64,000 nt of DNA. Source: JAKFWF01 sp031374115. Its GTDB lineage: Bacteria > Pseudomonadota > Alphaproteobacteria > Rhizobiales > Hyphomicrobiaceae. Shown here piece after piece: positions 53,981 to 62,896 of this stretch. The stretch covers positions 1 through 64,000 of the forward strand of contig JANMNO010000016.1 of the NCBI GenBank assembly GCA_031374115.1. The letters run 5' to 3'. Within the stretch, counting starts at the first letter, position 1; every line of letters begins with the position of its first letter. A model generated the notes under the pieces. It ran no database searches. It had not been told where the DNA came from and saw only the letters and a list, made by a program, of their open reading frames with translations. Position numbers and translations under genes: made by a program.

Positions 53981-54871
53981 ATGGTACAGGCAATAGTCGG
54001 AAAATTGCCGGCGGCGGCAGCTGTAGTCGAAGGCCCATATCGCAAGATAACAGTGCGTCAGCTATGTGGCGCTGCGGGGGCCGAGATCGACGGCGTGGAC
54101 CTAGCCAAGCCGCTCGAAAAGGACACGATCGCGGAGATCCGGCAGGCCTTTCTCGCCAATTGCGTCCTTGCCTTTCGCGGCCAGAACTTGTCGCCTGCGC
54201 AACAAATCGCGTTCACTGAGATCTTCGGCAAAGTCGAGCAGCATCCCCTGTATCGCACGAACAGCATCGAGGGCCACCCCGAGATCCTCGTCCTTGAGCA
54301 TAAGGCGGGGCAGTACATCAACGGCAAGAACGACATCTGGCATGCGGACATCACGTTCAACGAATGCCCGCCGCTCGGAAGCGTGCTGCACTGCCATGCA
54401 GCCTGGGAAGGCTACTCCGACACTATGTTTGCCAACCAATACAGGGCCTACGAGGCACTCTCCGAGCCGCTAAGGCGCATGCTCGACGGCCTTAAGGCCG
54501 AGCACTCGGCTGAGATATTGCAAAGCAGAAACAATGCGCAGTCCTATAACAAGCCAATCAAGGAAATCGGGCCTCCGGTCATCCATCCGGTGGTCCGTAC
54601 GCATCCCGAGTCGGGTCGCAAGACGCTATTCGTCAATCCGGTGTACTCGAGCCGTATCGTTGGGCTCAGCGAAGAGGAGAGTCGGTGGCTGCTCGACTTC
54701 CTATTCGCTCATTCAGTGCGCCCCGACTTCGTCTACCGTCACCGCTGGCGCGTGGGGGACGTGGTCATGTTCGACAACCGCTGCCTGCAGCACTACGTGG
54801 TGCCCGACCACCCCCACGACATGCACCGGCTCATGCACCGCACGACTGCAGCGGGTGACAGGCCATATTGA
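53981..54871 (+). CDS. TauD/TfdA-family Fe(II)/2-oxoglutarate dioxygenase
   Basis: 296 residues from the ATG at 53981 (MVQAIVGKLPAAA). The iron triad is His and Asp in DIWHADITF (HxD, about residue 116) and the distal His in NRCLQHYVVPDHP (about 269). The 2-oxoglutarate Arg is in HRLMHRTT. Such enzymes hydroxylate sulfonates, aryloxyacids or quaternary amines. The neighbouring CoA ligase, amine-type ABC importer and amine oxidase make a nitrogenous substrate attractive, but this is inference. The reading frame stays open upstream to 53702 without similarity. Confidence 0.88.
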   Translation: MVQAIVGKLPAAAAVVEGPYRKITVRQLCGAAGAEIDGVDLAKPLEKDTIAEIRQAFLANCVLAFRGQNLSPAQQIAFTEIFGKVEQHPLYRTNSIEGHPEILVLEHKAGQYINGKNDIWHADITFNECPPLGSVLHCHAAWEGYSDTMFANQYRAYEALSEPLRRMLDGLKAEHSAEILQSRNNAQSYNKPIKEIGPPVIHPVVRTHPESGRKTLFVNPVYSSRIVGLSEEESRWLLDFLFAHSVRPDFVYRHRWRVGDVVMFDNRCLQHYVVPDHPHDMHRLMHRTTAAGDRPY

Positions 54872-55067
54872 ACACGCGCCGGAGCCCCCAGATACCGCCC
54901 CGATCGAAAGCTCCCCGCGGATGGATTTTGCAAACCGCTTTGAGGCATGGGGCAAAGCTGTGTTTGTGCGCTTGGGCCAGTAATCGGCTCCGGCGAGCAG
55001 CGTATTGCAGAGGCCGAAGCTGTAGGTACGAGGAAGCCACTGAAAACTGGGCGATCAAGAGGTGGTC

Positions 55068-56645
55068 ATGGACGGCGGTCCGGAATTTCCATGGGGGCGA
55101 AACGACCTCGTAATCAGTGCACTGCTGGATCGCCGGGCGGCAGAGGATCCCGACTTCGTGTTCGCCCGAATCGGTGAGCGCACCGTCAGCGTGGGCGCAC
55201 TTGCGTCGGCCATGAACCAGGCGGCGAACGGTTTCGCAGCCTTCGGCATACGGCGCGGTGATCGCGTACCGGTGATGCTCGCCAACCATCTCGACCATGT
55301 CGTCACCTTCTTCGCACTACTGAAGCTCGGTGCTTGCATGGTGCCGGTCAACGTGCATCTGCGCGGCGAAGGCCTGAGCTTCATCCTGGAGCAATCCCAG
55401 GCGCGGTTCCTGATCATCGACGGAAGCTTCGCGGAAGCCGTCGATCCGCTGCTAGCGAGCCTCGCTCCTGCTACTCCAATCTGGCGTGACAGGCCGGGCG
55501 TCGGCGTGGACCTGTCGGACATACTGCACCATTGCGATCAAACGGAGCGACCCTCCTGTGTCGAGCCCGACGACATCGTCACGATCAGCTTCACGTCGGG
55601 AACGACGGGACTGCCCAAGGGCGTCATGGTGACGGATCGCATGTTGCGTTGCTGCGGGCATGCCGCCTCGCGCCTCACGGACCTTAGGCCCGGCGACATC
55701 TTCTACTCGTGGGAGCCGCTCTATCACATAGGCGGCAGCGAGGTGCTCGTGATGGGGGTGCAGAACCCGATCACCCTCGCGATGGTCGAGCACTTCAGCG
55801 TATCGCGCTTCTGGCGCGATACGCGCGCGTTCGGCGCCACCCACATCCATTTCCTCGGTGGCGTGCTGGGCTTGCTGCTCAAGGAGCCGTCGCGCGGCGA
55901 CGACCGCGAGCATCCCGTGCGCTTTGCCTGGGGCGGCGGCTGCCCGGTCGACGTGTGGCGAGCGTTCGAGGAGCGGTTCGGCGTTCCTATCCGCGAATGC
56001 TACGGCATGACCGAGGCCTCGAGCTTCACCACGCAGAACCGTGACGGCAAGGTCGGCTCGGTCGGCAAGCCGATGCCTTGGTACGAGGTCCGCATCGTCG
56101 ACGACGCGGGACGCGCTTTGGCCGCGGGCCAGCGCGGGGAGATTCATGTGCGCGAAAAAGTTCCAGGGCTTATCACCAAGGGATATTTCAACAACACCGA
56201 GGCGACCGCTGCCATTTTGCGTGACGGCTGGCTGTTGACCGGCGACGTCGGCTATTTTGACGAGGAGGGCGATTTCTATTTCGTCGGCCGCAAGAAGGAC
56301 AGCATCCGCCGTCGCGGAGAGAACATCACCGCTTTCGAGGTCGAGCGGATCGCCAACGAGCATCCGGCCGTGGCGGAGAGCGCAGTCGTGGGTGTGCGCA
56401 ACGAGATCAGCGACGAGGACGTCAAAATCTTCCTGCGGTTGAAGCCTGGTGCAAGCCTTGCGCCCCTAGACTTCATCCATTGGGCCGAGACGCGCATGGC
56501 TCGTTTCCAAGTGCCACGCTATATCGCCTTTGTCGCCGAGTTCACCAAGACCCCGACCGAGCGCATCCGCAAGGAGATGCTTGCCCGGGATTGCGCCGGC
56601 ATCTTCGATCTCGATGCGACCGGCTACAAGCTGAAACGGAAGTGA
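55068..56645 (+). CDS. Acyl-CoA ligase (carnitine/crotonobetaine-CoA ligase-like)
   Basis: 525 residues from the ATG at 55068, preceded by AGAGG at a 5-base spacing. Adenylate-forming enzyme motifs are TISFTSGTTGLPKGVM (P-loop, about 175), ECYGMTEASS (about 312), WLLTGDVGYFDEEGDFYFVGRKKD (about 395) and the C-terminal PTERIRKEML with its catalytic Lys shifted. The overall pattern resembles the CaiC group. It activates a carboxylate with ATP and CoA. It lies 196 bases after the dioxygenase gene on the same strand. Confidence 0.88.
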   Translation: MDGGPEFPWGRNDLVISALLDRRAAEDPDFVFARIGERTVSVGALASAMNQAANGFAAFGIRRGDRVPVMLANHLDHVVTFFALLKLGACMVPVNVHLRGEGLSFILEQSQARFLIIDGSFAEAVDPLLASLAPATPIWRDRPGVGVDLSDILHHCDQTERPSCVEPDDIVTISFTSGTTGLPKGVMVTDRMLRCCGHAASRLTDLRPGDIFYSWEPLYHIGGSEVLVMGVQNPITLAMVEHFSVSRFWRDTRAFGATHIHFLGGVLGLLLKEPSRGDDREHPVRFAWGGGCPVDVWRAFEERFGVPIRECYGMTEASSFTTQNRDGKVGSVGKPMPWYEVRIVDDAGRALAAGQRGEIHVREKVPGLITKGYFNNTEATAAILRDGWLLTGDVGYFDEEGDFYFVGRKKDSIRRRGENITAFEVERIANEHPAVAESAVVGVRNEISDEDVKIFLRLKPGASLAPLDFIHWAETRMARFQVPRYIAFVAEFTKTPTERIRKEMLARDCAGIFDLDATGYKLKRK

Positions 56646-56653
56646 TCAGCCGA

Positions 56654-57697
56654 TCACCACAGCCAACGGCCGGTGTCCTCGAAAGTCCACACCTCCCCGG
56701 CACCATGCCGCTCGCGGCTCGAGCGGACGTGCCCGTTGAGTATCCGTGTGCTCGTAACCTGGAACTCGAACAAGACACCCCGCAACTCTTCCGAGGGCGT
56801 GGAAAAGGGCTTGAGGCCGACCAGCCGAAGCTGGCGCACCTTGGAACTTGGCTCCTGCCAGTCCGCCTCATGGCCAGAGCAGCGCAACAGCTCGGCGAAG
56901 AGACGGGCCACACCCTCGACCGATCGGTCCGCAATCGCGAGGTCGGATGCAAGCTCGTGGGTATATTGTGACGCGACGACGCGCATGGCATGGGCGACCA
57001 CTGCATGGGTCGGATGCTGGCCGATGAGCGCATAGAGCTGGTCGATCGTATCTTGCACATAGCCGCCCGCATAGTTGCGATTCGCCTTCAGCATCCGTGC
57101 CTCCGGCCAGAGCTTCGCGTCAAGCCTCGGGGCCTTCGTTGGGTCGAATTCGGGGGTCGTCTCGCAGACTTCGAAACGTGCGCGCTCATAAGGCTCGAGA
57201 TCCCTGTCATGCTCGATGAAATAGCCCTCGTCATAAGGGTCGCCTTCATCGAGAAGTTTAGTGCACACCCAGCCAAGCCGCCGGCAGCCCATCAACTCGC
57301 CGTTACGAGGATGCCAGGTGGAAAAGACGGTGCGGCGCACGCCGAGGGGGAGAGCGGCCAGTGCTGTCCCCGGATAAGTCCAGGCCGGCGCCAGATAGCG
57401 AATCCAAACCTTGCGAGGGCCTTCCTCGATATACTCCAGGCCCAGTCCACCCAGTGCGTTGCTGAAATAGTGATACTTGGCGGCGGCGACGGCCGGGGGA
57501 TCGCTCGCAATCCCCAGCTTTTGCAGGCTCGCCACGAAGTACTTGTCCTGGTGGCTCCGCAGCAGCGCGGCCCAGAGCCGGTCGAGCATCCCGCCGCCGT
57601 GCGACCTCATCGTCGACAATAGCAGGGCTGAGAAGATGCGGTTCCACAACTTGCTCGCTACGACGCAATCGCGGCGCAGGCGATCGAGTTCGGTCAT
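56654..57697 (-). CDS. Unrecognised protein in the catabolic cluster
   Basis: 347 residues with normal codon usage and no signal peptide. Distinct segments are MRSHGGGMLDRLWAALLRSHQ near the N-terminus, AAAKYHYFSNALGGLGLEYIEE, WLRYLAP-like WIRYLAPAWTYPG, and a Cys/His-containing middle (WHPRNGELMGCRRLGWVC). No family is assigned. A weak resemblance to ATC-hydrolase-like proteins is possible but unproven. It is convergent with the CoA ligase gene (8-base gap) and divergent from the aldolase gene. Confidence 0.75.
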   Translation of the reverse strand: MTELDRLRRDCVVASKLWNRIFSALLLSTMRSHGGGMLDRLWAALLRSHQDKYFVASLQKLGIASDPPAVAAAKYHYFSNALGGLGLEYIEEGPRKVWIRYLAPAWTYPGTALAALPLGVRRTVFSTWHPRNGELMGCRRLGWVCTKLLDEGDPYDEGYFIEHDRDLEPYERARFEVCETTPEFDPTKAPRLDAKLWPEARMLKANRNYAGGYVQDTIDQLYALIGQHPTHAVVAHAMRVVASQYTHELASDLAIADRSVEGVARLFAELLRCSGHEADWQEPSSKVRQLRLVGLKPFSTPSEELRGVLFEFQVTSTRILNGHVRSSRERHGAGEVWTFEDTGRWLW

Positions 57698-57763
57698 GAC
57701 CGTTTCCTCTCGAGCGGTGCCGTCGTAGGGTACTCAACTCCACGTCCAAAAAGGAGACTAGCG

Positions 57764-58504
57764 ATGCCCAGCAAGCGCGACAACCAGGAAGAGACGATAC
57801 GGGCGCGAATAGACCTCGCAGCCGCGTTCCGGATGGCCGAGCGGCTCGATCTCCACGAGGGCGTGTGCAACCACTTTTCGATGATGTTGCCGGAGCGCAA
57901 GTTCCTGATCAATCCGAAGGGGCTGCATTTTTCCCGCATCACGGCGAGCACCATCATCCTCATGGACGAGCAGGGCAATACGCTCGAGGGCAAAGGCCGG
58001 CCGCCGAAGACGGGTCATTCAATCCACACCCGCGTCCACATTCGCCATCCCAGTGCGAAGGTCGTGTTGCATCTGCACGCTCCCTACACGACCGCGATCT
58101 GCGCAATCGACGGCGGGCGCCTCGAGATGTGCCATCAGAACTCCGCGCGCTTCTATAACGAGATCGCCTATGACGACGATTTCGGCGGCATTGCCGTCGA
58201 CATCAACGAAGGCGATCGCATGGCCGAGGTGATGGGCGACAAGCGAATCCTGTTCCTCTCAAACCATGGCGTCGTGGTGGTCGGCGACACCGTCGCCCAG
58301 GCCTTCGACGATTTCTACTATCTCGAGCGGGCGGCCCAGGTGCAGATCCTGGCCATGCAGACGGGCCGCCCCTTGAAGGTCATGAGCGAGGAGTTGGCGC
58401 GCATGACACACGACCAGTTTATGGGCTTCACCGCCAACGCGGAGCTCCACTTCGACGCGCTGAAGGCGATGCTGGACGAGGAGGAGCCGTCCTACGCTTC
58501 CTGA
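57764..58504 (+). CDS. Class II aldolase/adducin-family protein
   Basis: 246 residues. The zinc site is formed by His in VLHLHAPYT (about residue 106) and FLSNHGVVVVGD (about 167). NHFSMMLPERKFLINPKGLHF is the family N-terminal segment. Members cleave or decarboxylate sugar phosphates or related hydroxy acids. An AAAAGGAG RBS is 7 bases before the ATG. The 66-base upstream gap is shared with the divergent unknown gene. Confidence 0.88.
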   Translation: MPSKRDNQEETIRARIDLAAAFRMAERLDLHEGVCNHFSMMLPERKFLINPKGLHFSRITASTIILMDEQGNTLEGKGRPPKTGHSIHTRVHIRHPSAKVVLHLHAPYTTAICAIDGGRLEMCHQNSARFYNEIAYDDDFGGIAVDINEGDRMAEVMGDKRILFLSNHGVVVVGDTVAQAFDDFYYLERAAQVQILAMQTGRPLKVMSEELARMTHDQFMGFTANAELHFDALKAMLDEEEPSYAS

Positions 58505-58535
58505 CCCGGAAGCCGGCGCAGGGCCACCGCGCCGT

Positions 58536-60338
58536 TCACGTTGCCCGCTCCGACTTGCGGCGGAACCATTCCGCCGCAAGGATGATGACCGAAATGAAGA
58601 TCAGGAGAACCGTCGAGGCTGCGGCCAGAAGCGGACTAACCTTGAGAACGGCATCGTCCCACATCAGCTTGGGCAGCGTCGCGCTCAGGCCCCCCGTCGT
58701 GAACAGTGCGATCGTGAGCTCATCGAAGGACACGATGAACGCGAACAGGAACGCCGAGACGATGCCAGGCGCGATCAGCGGGAGCGTTATGAACCGCAGT
58801 GTGCGCCAATGGCTCGCGCCGAGGGTCGCCGCCGCATTGTCGAGGCGATCGTCATAGCTCTTTAGAACCGCCATGACGGTAATGACGACATAGGGGACGG
58901 CGAGCACCGTGTGGCCGAGCACCAAACCCAAGGTCGTACCCACCAGTCCGATCCGCGCATAGAGATAGAACAGCGCTACCGCGATGATCATGCGTGGAAG
59001 GATCAGCGGTGTCATCACGAAGGCCATCACAAGGCCCTTGCCGGGGAAGCTGCGCCGGGTGAGGACGAACGCGGCAGGCGTCGCGATCAGGATCGCGAGC
59101 GTGGCCGTGAGCAGCGCCGTCACGAACGACCGTATCGTTGCGGAGATCCACAGTTTCGAGCCGAAATAGGTAGTGTACCAGTCAAGCGTGAAACCGACCG
59201 GCGGCCATTCCATGAAGGCCGAGCGGCTGAACGAGATCGGGATGACGAAGAAGCTCGGGATCACGAGGAAGGCGATCACACAAAGTGCCGCCACGCGCAG
59301 AACCGCGCGAGAGCGGCCGCGGTTAGGACGCGTTGCATCGGGCGGAAAAAGATGCTCGCGCAGGGCTCCGAGACGATCGCAGATCTGGGCCAGTGCCGCG
59401 ATGAAGAGCCAGCCGACGCGAGTCCCAACGGCGCCGACAAAACCCTGCCGTGTGGCGCTGCTCTGACCCGCGAGCGTCGAAAGCCCGAGGAGACGGTCAT
59501 AGAGGTAGAATACGACGAGCGAGGCTACGAGCAGCAGCATCGAGACCGAGCCCGCAAACCCCCAGTTGAGTGAAGACTGGATATTCTCGATGATCACCTG
59601 CGTGATCATCGTCTCGCGATTGCCGCCGAGCAGCGCTGGCGTAATGAAAAAACCGAGCGCGGTGATGAACACGAGCAGCCCGGCCGCGGCAACGCCCGGC
59701 AGCGAAAGCGGGAAATAGATCCGCCAGAACGCCTGGCCGCCGCGCGCACCGAGAGTACCGGCTGCCGGCACAAGGTTCGTCGGGATCTGCTGCATGACCG
59801 ATGTCATGGTGAGGATGGCGAGCGGCATCAGCGCGTGCGTCATGCCGATCATCACACCGGTGAAATTGTAGATCATCGACAGCGGCGCGTTGACGACTCC
59901 GAGTGCCTCGAGCCAGCGGTTGACTGCACCCTTCCGGCCGAGCAGTACGATCCAGGCGAACGTCCGCACGAGAAAGCTCGTCCAGAACGGCAGCAACACC
60001 CACAAGATCAGCAGGCCGCGGGTGTTCGGCTTGGTCGTCGCAAGCAGGTAGGCGACCGGATAGCCGAATACGATCGCGAGCAACGTCGTCCAGGCCGCGA
60101 CCTTGAATGTGATCAGCAGTACCTGGACGTAGACGGGCGAGGAGAAAAGACGCACGTAGTGCGCAATGCTGGGCGCGCCTTTGGCATCGGTGAAGCTGAT
60201 CGCCAGGAGCTGAGCTACGGGATAGAGGAACAGCGTGATCAAGAAAACCAACACCGGCAGAACAGGCCATATGCGGCGATGGCGGGCTGGTCGAGCAGTC
60301 GTTGCGCCCGAAGCGCTGTCTCCAGCGACTGCACTCAT
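58536..60338 (-). CDS. Fused two-domain ABC transporter permease (PotB-PotC type)
   Basis: 600 residues from the ATG at 60338, which overlaps the ATPase stop by four bases. It contains two complete MetI-type permease domains: about residues 20-280 and 350-590. Each has the EAA-like loop (AAGTLGARGGQAFWRIYFPLSLPG and AAATLGASHWRTLRFITLPLIAPG) that contacts the ATPase. In most bacteria the polyamine-type PotB and PotC are separate genes, so this is a natural fusion. The whole transporter is on the minus strand in the order binding protein, ATPase, permease. Confidence 0.92.
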   Translation of the reverse strand: MSAVAGDSASGATTARPARHRRIWPVLPVLVFLITLFLYPVAQLLAISFTDAKGAPSIAHYVRLFSSPVYVQVLLITFKVAAWTTLLAIVFGYPVAYLLATTKPNTRGLLILWVLLPFWTSFLVRTFAWIVLLGRKGAVNRWLEALGVVNAPLSMIYNFTGVMIGMTHALMPLAILTMTSVMQQIPTNLVPAAGTLGARGGQAFWRIYFPLSLPGVAAAGLLVFITALGFFITPALLGGNRETMITQVIIENIQSSLNWGFAGSVSMLLLVASLVVFYLYDRLLGLSTLAGQSSATRQGFVGAVGTRVGWLFIAALAQICDRLGALREHLFPPDATRPNRGRSRAVLRVAALCVIAFLVIPSFFVIPISFSRSAFMEWPPVGFTLDWYTTYFGSKLWISATIRSFVTALLTATLAILIATPAAFVLTRRSFPGKGLVMAFVMTPLILPRMIIAVALFYLYARIGLVGTTLGLVLGHTVLAVPYVVITVMAVLKSYDDRLDNAAATLGASHWRTLRFITLPLIAPGIVSAFLFAFIVSFDELTIALFTTGGLSATLPKLMWDDAVLKVSPLLAAASTVLLIFISVIILAAEWFRRKSERAT

Positions 60339-61435
60339 GATCGGGGCCAGGTCGTTGCCCGCGTCAGGAGCAGCGTGTCCTTTTGCGCCCATCCGAGCTG
60401 GACGGGAGACCCTTTGGCAAGTGCGGCACGGCCGGCGGAGGCCAGGCTTTTTGCCGAAACGATCTCGCCCGAAGTCAGCTTGGCAATCGTCCGGGTGATG
60501 CCGCCGAGCATGATCACATCGGTGACGACAGCCTCTACGACGTTGTCCGCTTCTTCGCCGGCGGCGAGCACCCGCACGTTCTCGGGCCGGACCATGATGT
60601 TGCCGGCCGTGCCAGCTTGCACAGGCTCCGCGGTTAGGGCACGCAGTTTGAGGCCTTGCGGACCGACAAGGATTGGCTCAAGCAAAGATGTTTCAACACG
60701 CACCGGCAGCACGTTAGAGTCGCCGAGGAACTGGGCCGCGAACAGGCTGCGCGGGCGGAAGTAGAGATCATCCGCTGTGCCGATCTGCTCGATGCCGCCT
60801 TTGTTCATGAGGCAGATCCGGTCGGACATGACCAGCGCCTCATCCTGATCGTGGGTGACATAGAGAATCGTAACGCCAAGCTCTGAGTGGAGATGCTTGA
60901 TTTCGAGCTGCATCTCGTCGCGCAGTTTCTTGTCCAGCGCGCCGAGCGGCTCGTCCATCAGAATGATCGAGGGGCGATAAACGAAGCAGCGGGCCAGTGC
61001 CACGCGCTGCTGCTGGCCACCCGACAACTCGCGCGGTAGGCGATTTGCCATGCCGTCGAGGCGCACCTTTTCGAGCACGGCCGCGACGTCACGCTTGATC
61101 TGCGCCTCGTTGATCCGGCGCATCCGCAGCGGGAAGGCAATGTTTTCGAACACCGAAAGGTGCGGAAACAGCGCGTAGCTCTGGAACACCATGCCGATGT
61201 CGCGCAGATGCACCGGCAGATAGGTTGCGAGCTTGCCGTCGATGCGGATCTCGCCGCCATCCGGCTCGATCAGGCCAGCAACGGCCATTAGCAGCGTGGT
61301 CTTACCTGAGCCCGACGGGCCGAGGAGTGTCAGAAACTCCCCCTCGGCCAGATCGAGGTCGGTAGCGTCCAGCGCCATGACGTGGCCGTAGGACTTGGCA
61401 ACCCCCCGCAAGATAAGCTTCGCCGCCCCAGTCAC
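60335..61435 (-). CDS. ABC transporter ATP-binding protein (PotA-like)
   Basis: 366 residues. Walker A GPSGSGKTT (about 39), Q-loop MVFQSYALFPH, signature LSGGQQQRVALARC (about 137) and Walker B IILMDEPLGALDKKLRDEM are all intact. A C-terminal TOBE domain follows (about 285-360). This is the ATPase of a spermidine/putrescine-type importer. It overlaps the permease gene start by four bases and lies 34 bases downstream of the binding-protein gene. Confidence 0.93.
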   Translation of the reverse strand: MTGAAKLILRGVAKSYGHVMALDATDLDLAEGEFLTLLGPSGSGKTTLLMAVAGLIEPDGGEIRIDGKLATYLPVHLRDIGMVFQSYALFPHLSVFENIAFPLRMRRINEAQIKRDVAAVLEKVRLDGMANRLPRELSGGQQQRVALARCFVYRPSIILMDEPLGALDKKLRDEMQLEIKHLHSELGVTILYVTHDQDEALVMSDRICLMNKGGIEQIGTADDLYFRPRSLFAAQFLGDSNVLPVRVETSLLEPILVGPQGLKLRALTAEPVQAGTAGNIMVRPENVRVLAAGEEADNVVEAVVTDVIMLGGITRTIAKLTSGEIVSAKSLASAGRAALAKGSPVQLGWAQKDTLLLTRATTWPRS

Positions 61436-61469
61436 GATCGGCGATCCTCCGTCCCAGGCCGCACCGGCC

Positions 61470-62549
61470 TCAAGTGAGGATCCACGTGTTGAAGCGCTCG
61501 ATCATCTTTTCCTGGTTCGGTCCCCAGTACTCGTGGTTCTGGTAGATGAGCTTGTCGAAGTGATCCGGGTTGGTCGGCAGGATCGCCGCGCGCTCCTTGC
61601 TAATCGACTTGTAGGCGTTTGGATTGGTCGGACCGTAGGCGATGTGGTTGGCATACTCCGCCTGGCGTGCTGGATCCGCCGTGAACTGTATTAGCTTCAT
61701 ACCGAGCTTGGCTTTCGGATTACCCTTCGGGATGGTCCAACCCTCGACGCCGTACAGCGCCTGGTTCCAGACTATCTTTGCCGGCGCGCCGTCGTCGATC
61801 GCGGCCTGAGAGCGACCATTCCAGGTCGCTAGCACGTCGACCTCGCCTGTTTTCAGAAGTTGCGAGGCCTGTGCGCCGCCGGTCCACCAGATCTGCACGT
61901 CCTTCTTGATCTGATCGAGCTTCTTGAAGGCGCGGTCAGCATCGAGTGGATAGAGCTTTTCGGGCGCGACGCCGTCGGCGAGGAGCGCTTGCTCCATGGA
62001 GTCGATCGGATGCTTGCGCAGGCAGCGCCGGCCGGGGAAATCTTTCACGTTCCATACATCCGCCCAGCCGGTCATTGGCTTCTTGATCGTATCAGTCCTA
62101 TAGGCGAGGGCTGTCGAATAGACGTCCGTGCCTACGAACCATTTCGACTTCGCTTTGGGGATCAGATCGGTGATGTGCGGAGTGTTAAGATCGAGTTCCT
62201 CGAGGTAGCCGGCCGGCCCGAGCAGATCCTGATTGGCGATGGTCAAAATCACGACGTCCCATGTATAGGCCTTGGCATCGACCATTGCCTTGACTTGGCT
62301 GATCGGTTCATGGGCCGCAGTCACGGGGACGATCTCGATGCCAGTCTCTTTGGTGAAGGGCTTGTAGAAGGCTTCGAGGCCAGCTTTAGCCCAAGGGCCG
62401 CCGGGGTCGCGCACCACCAACGTTTCGGCAGCTCGAGCACGGTTTATATTGAATGTCGGCAGGGTGATTGTAGCAGCCGATCCGGCGATGATCGTTCGAC
62501 GGGAAAGACCGGCCTTTCCCTTGGGCGAGGATTCGATTGGCTTGGTCAC
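61470..62549 (-). CDS. Tat-exported polyamine-type ABC solute-binding protein
   Basis: 359 residues from a GTG at 62549 with a GAGGAAGAA RBS. The N-terminus has a twin-arginine signal (LSRRTIIAGSAATI) ending near ARAAE. The body is a PotD-like solute-binding protein (SBP_bac_8 type) with WGPNQEKMIERFNTW at the end. It binds a small cation or related compound in the periplasm. Longer upstream frames to 62795 lack a signal. Divergent from the oxidoreductase gene. Confidence 0.88.
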   Translation of the reverse strand: MTKPIESSPKGKAGLSRRTIIAGSAATITLPTFNINRARAAETLVVRDPGGPWAKAGLEAFYKPFTKETGIEIVPVTAAHEPISQVKAMVDAKAYTWDVVILTIANQDLLGPAGYLEELDLNTPHITDLIPKAKSKWFVGTDVYSTALAYRTDTIKKPMTGWADVWNVKDFPGRRCLRKHPIDSMEQALLADGVAPEKLYPLDADRAFKKLDQIKKDVQIWWTGGAQASQLLKTGEVDVLATWNGRSQAAIDDGAPAKIVWNQALYGVEGWTIPKGNPKAKLGMKLIQFTADPARQAEYANHIAYGPTNPNAYKSISKERAAILPTNPDHFDKLIYQNHEYWGPNQEKMIERFNTWILT

Positions 62550-62706
62550 GTTTCTTCCTCCAGATCCGAGCTTCTTGATCGAGGCAGTTCCCCGGCCCCG
62601 TTTTGGGGCGAAGTCTGCTGTATGTGATCGGCATCTATTCCGAAGTATCGCAAGGACGCGATAATACGGGATTTTCGTCTCAGTAGATCCGAAATTCTTC
62701 CCCCCC

Positions 62707-62722
62707 GCAATGCAAGCATTGC
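62707..62722. promoter_or_regulatory. Palindrome in the binding-protein/oxidoreductase promoter region
   Basis: GCAATGC-AA-GCATTGC is a perfect inverted repeat within the 347-base divergent gap 62550-62896. It is a candidate operator for both directions. I saw nothing else in the gap. Confidence 0.4.
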
Positions 62723-62896
62723 ACGCGGGCTTTGGAGCACCACTTTGCGGCAGGACTTCGGGCCTCGGGAGCACTCGCGAGGGTCTCACTGGCACCGCAC
62801 GCGCTGCAGCCGCGCGAGTTTCAATGTTGACAGCTTTTTGCTGGTGGCGGAGTCTTTTCGCTTCGATACTCCCTGTTCGGGATGGGAGGAGGCAAC

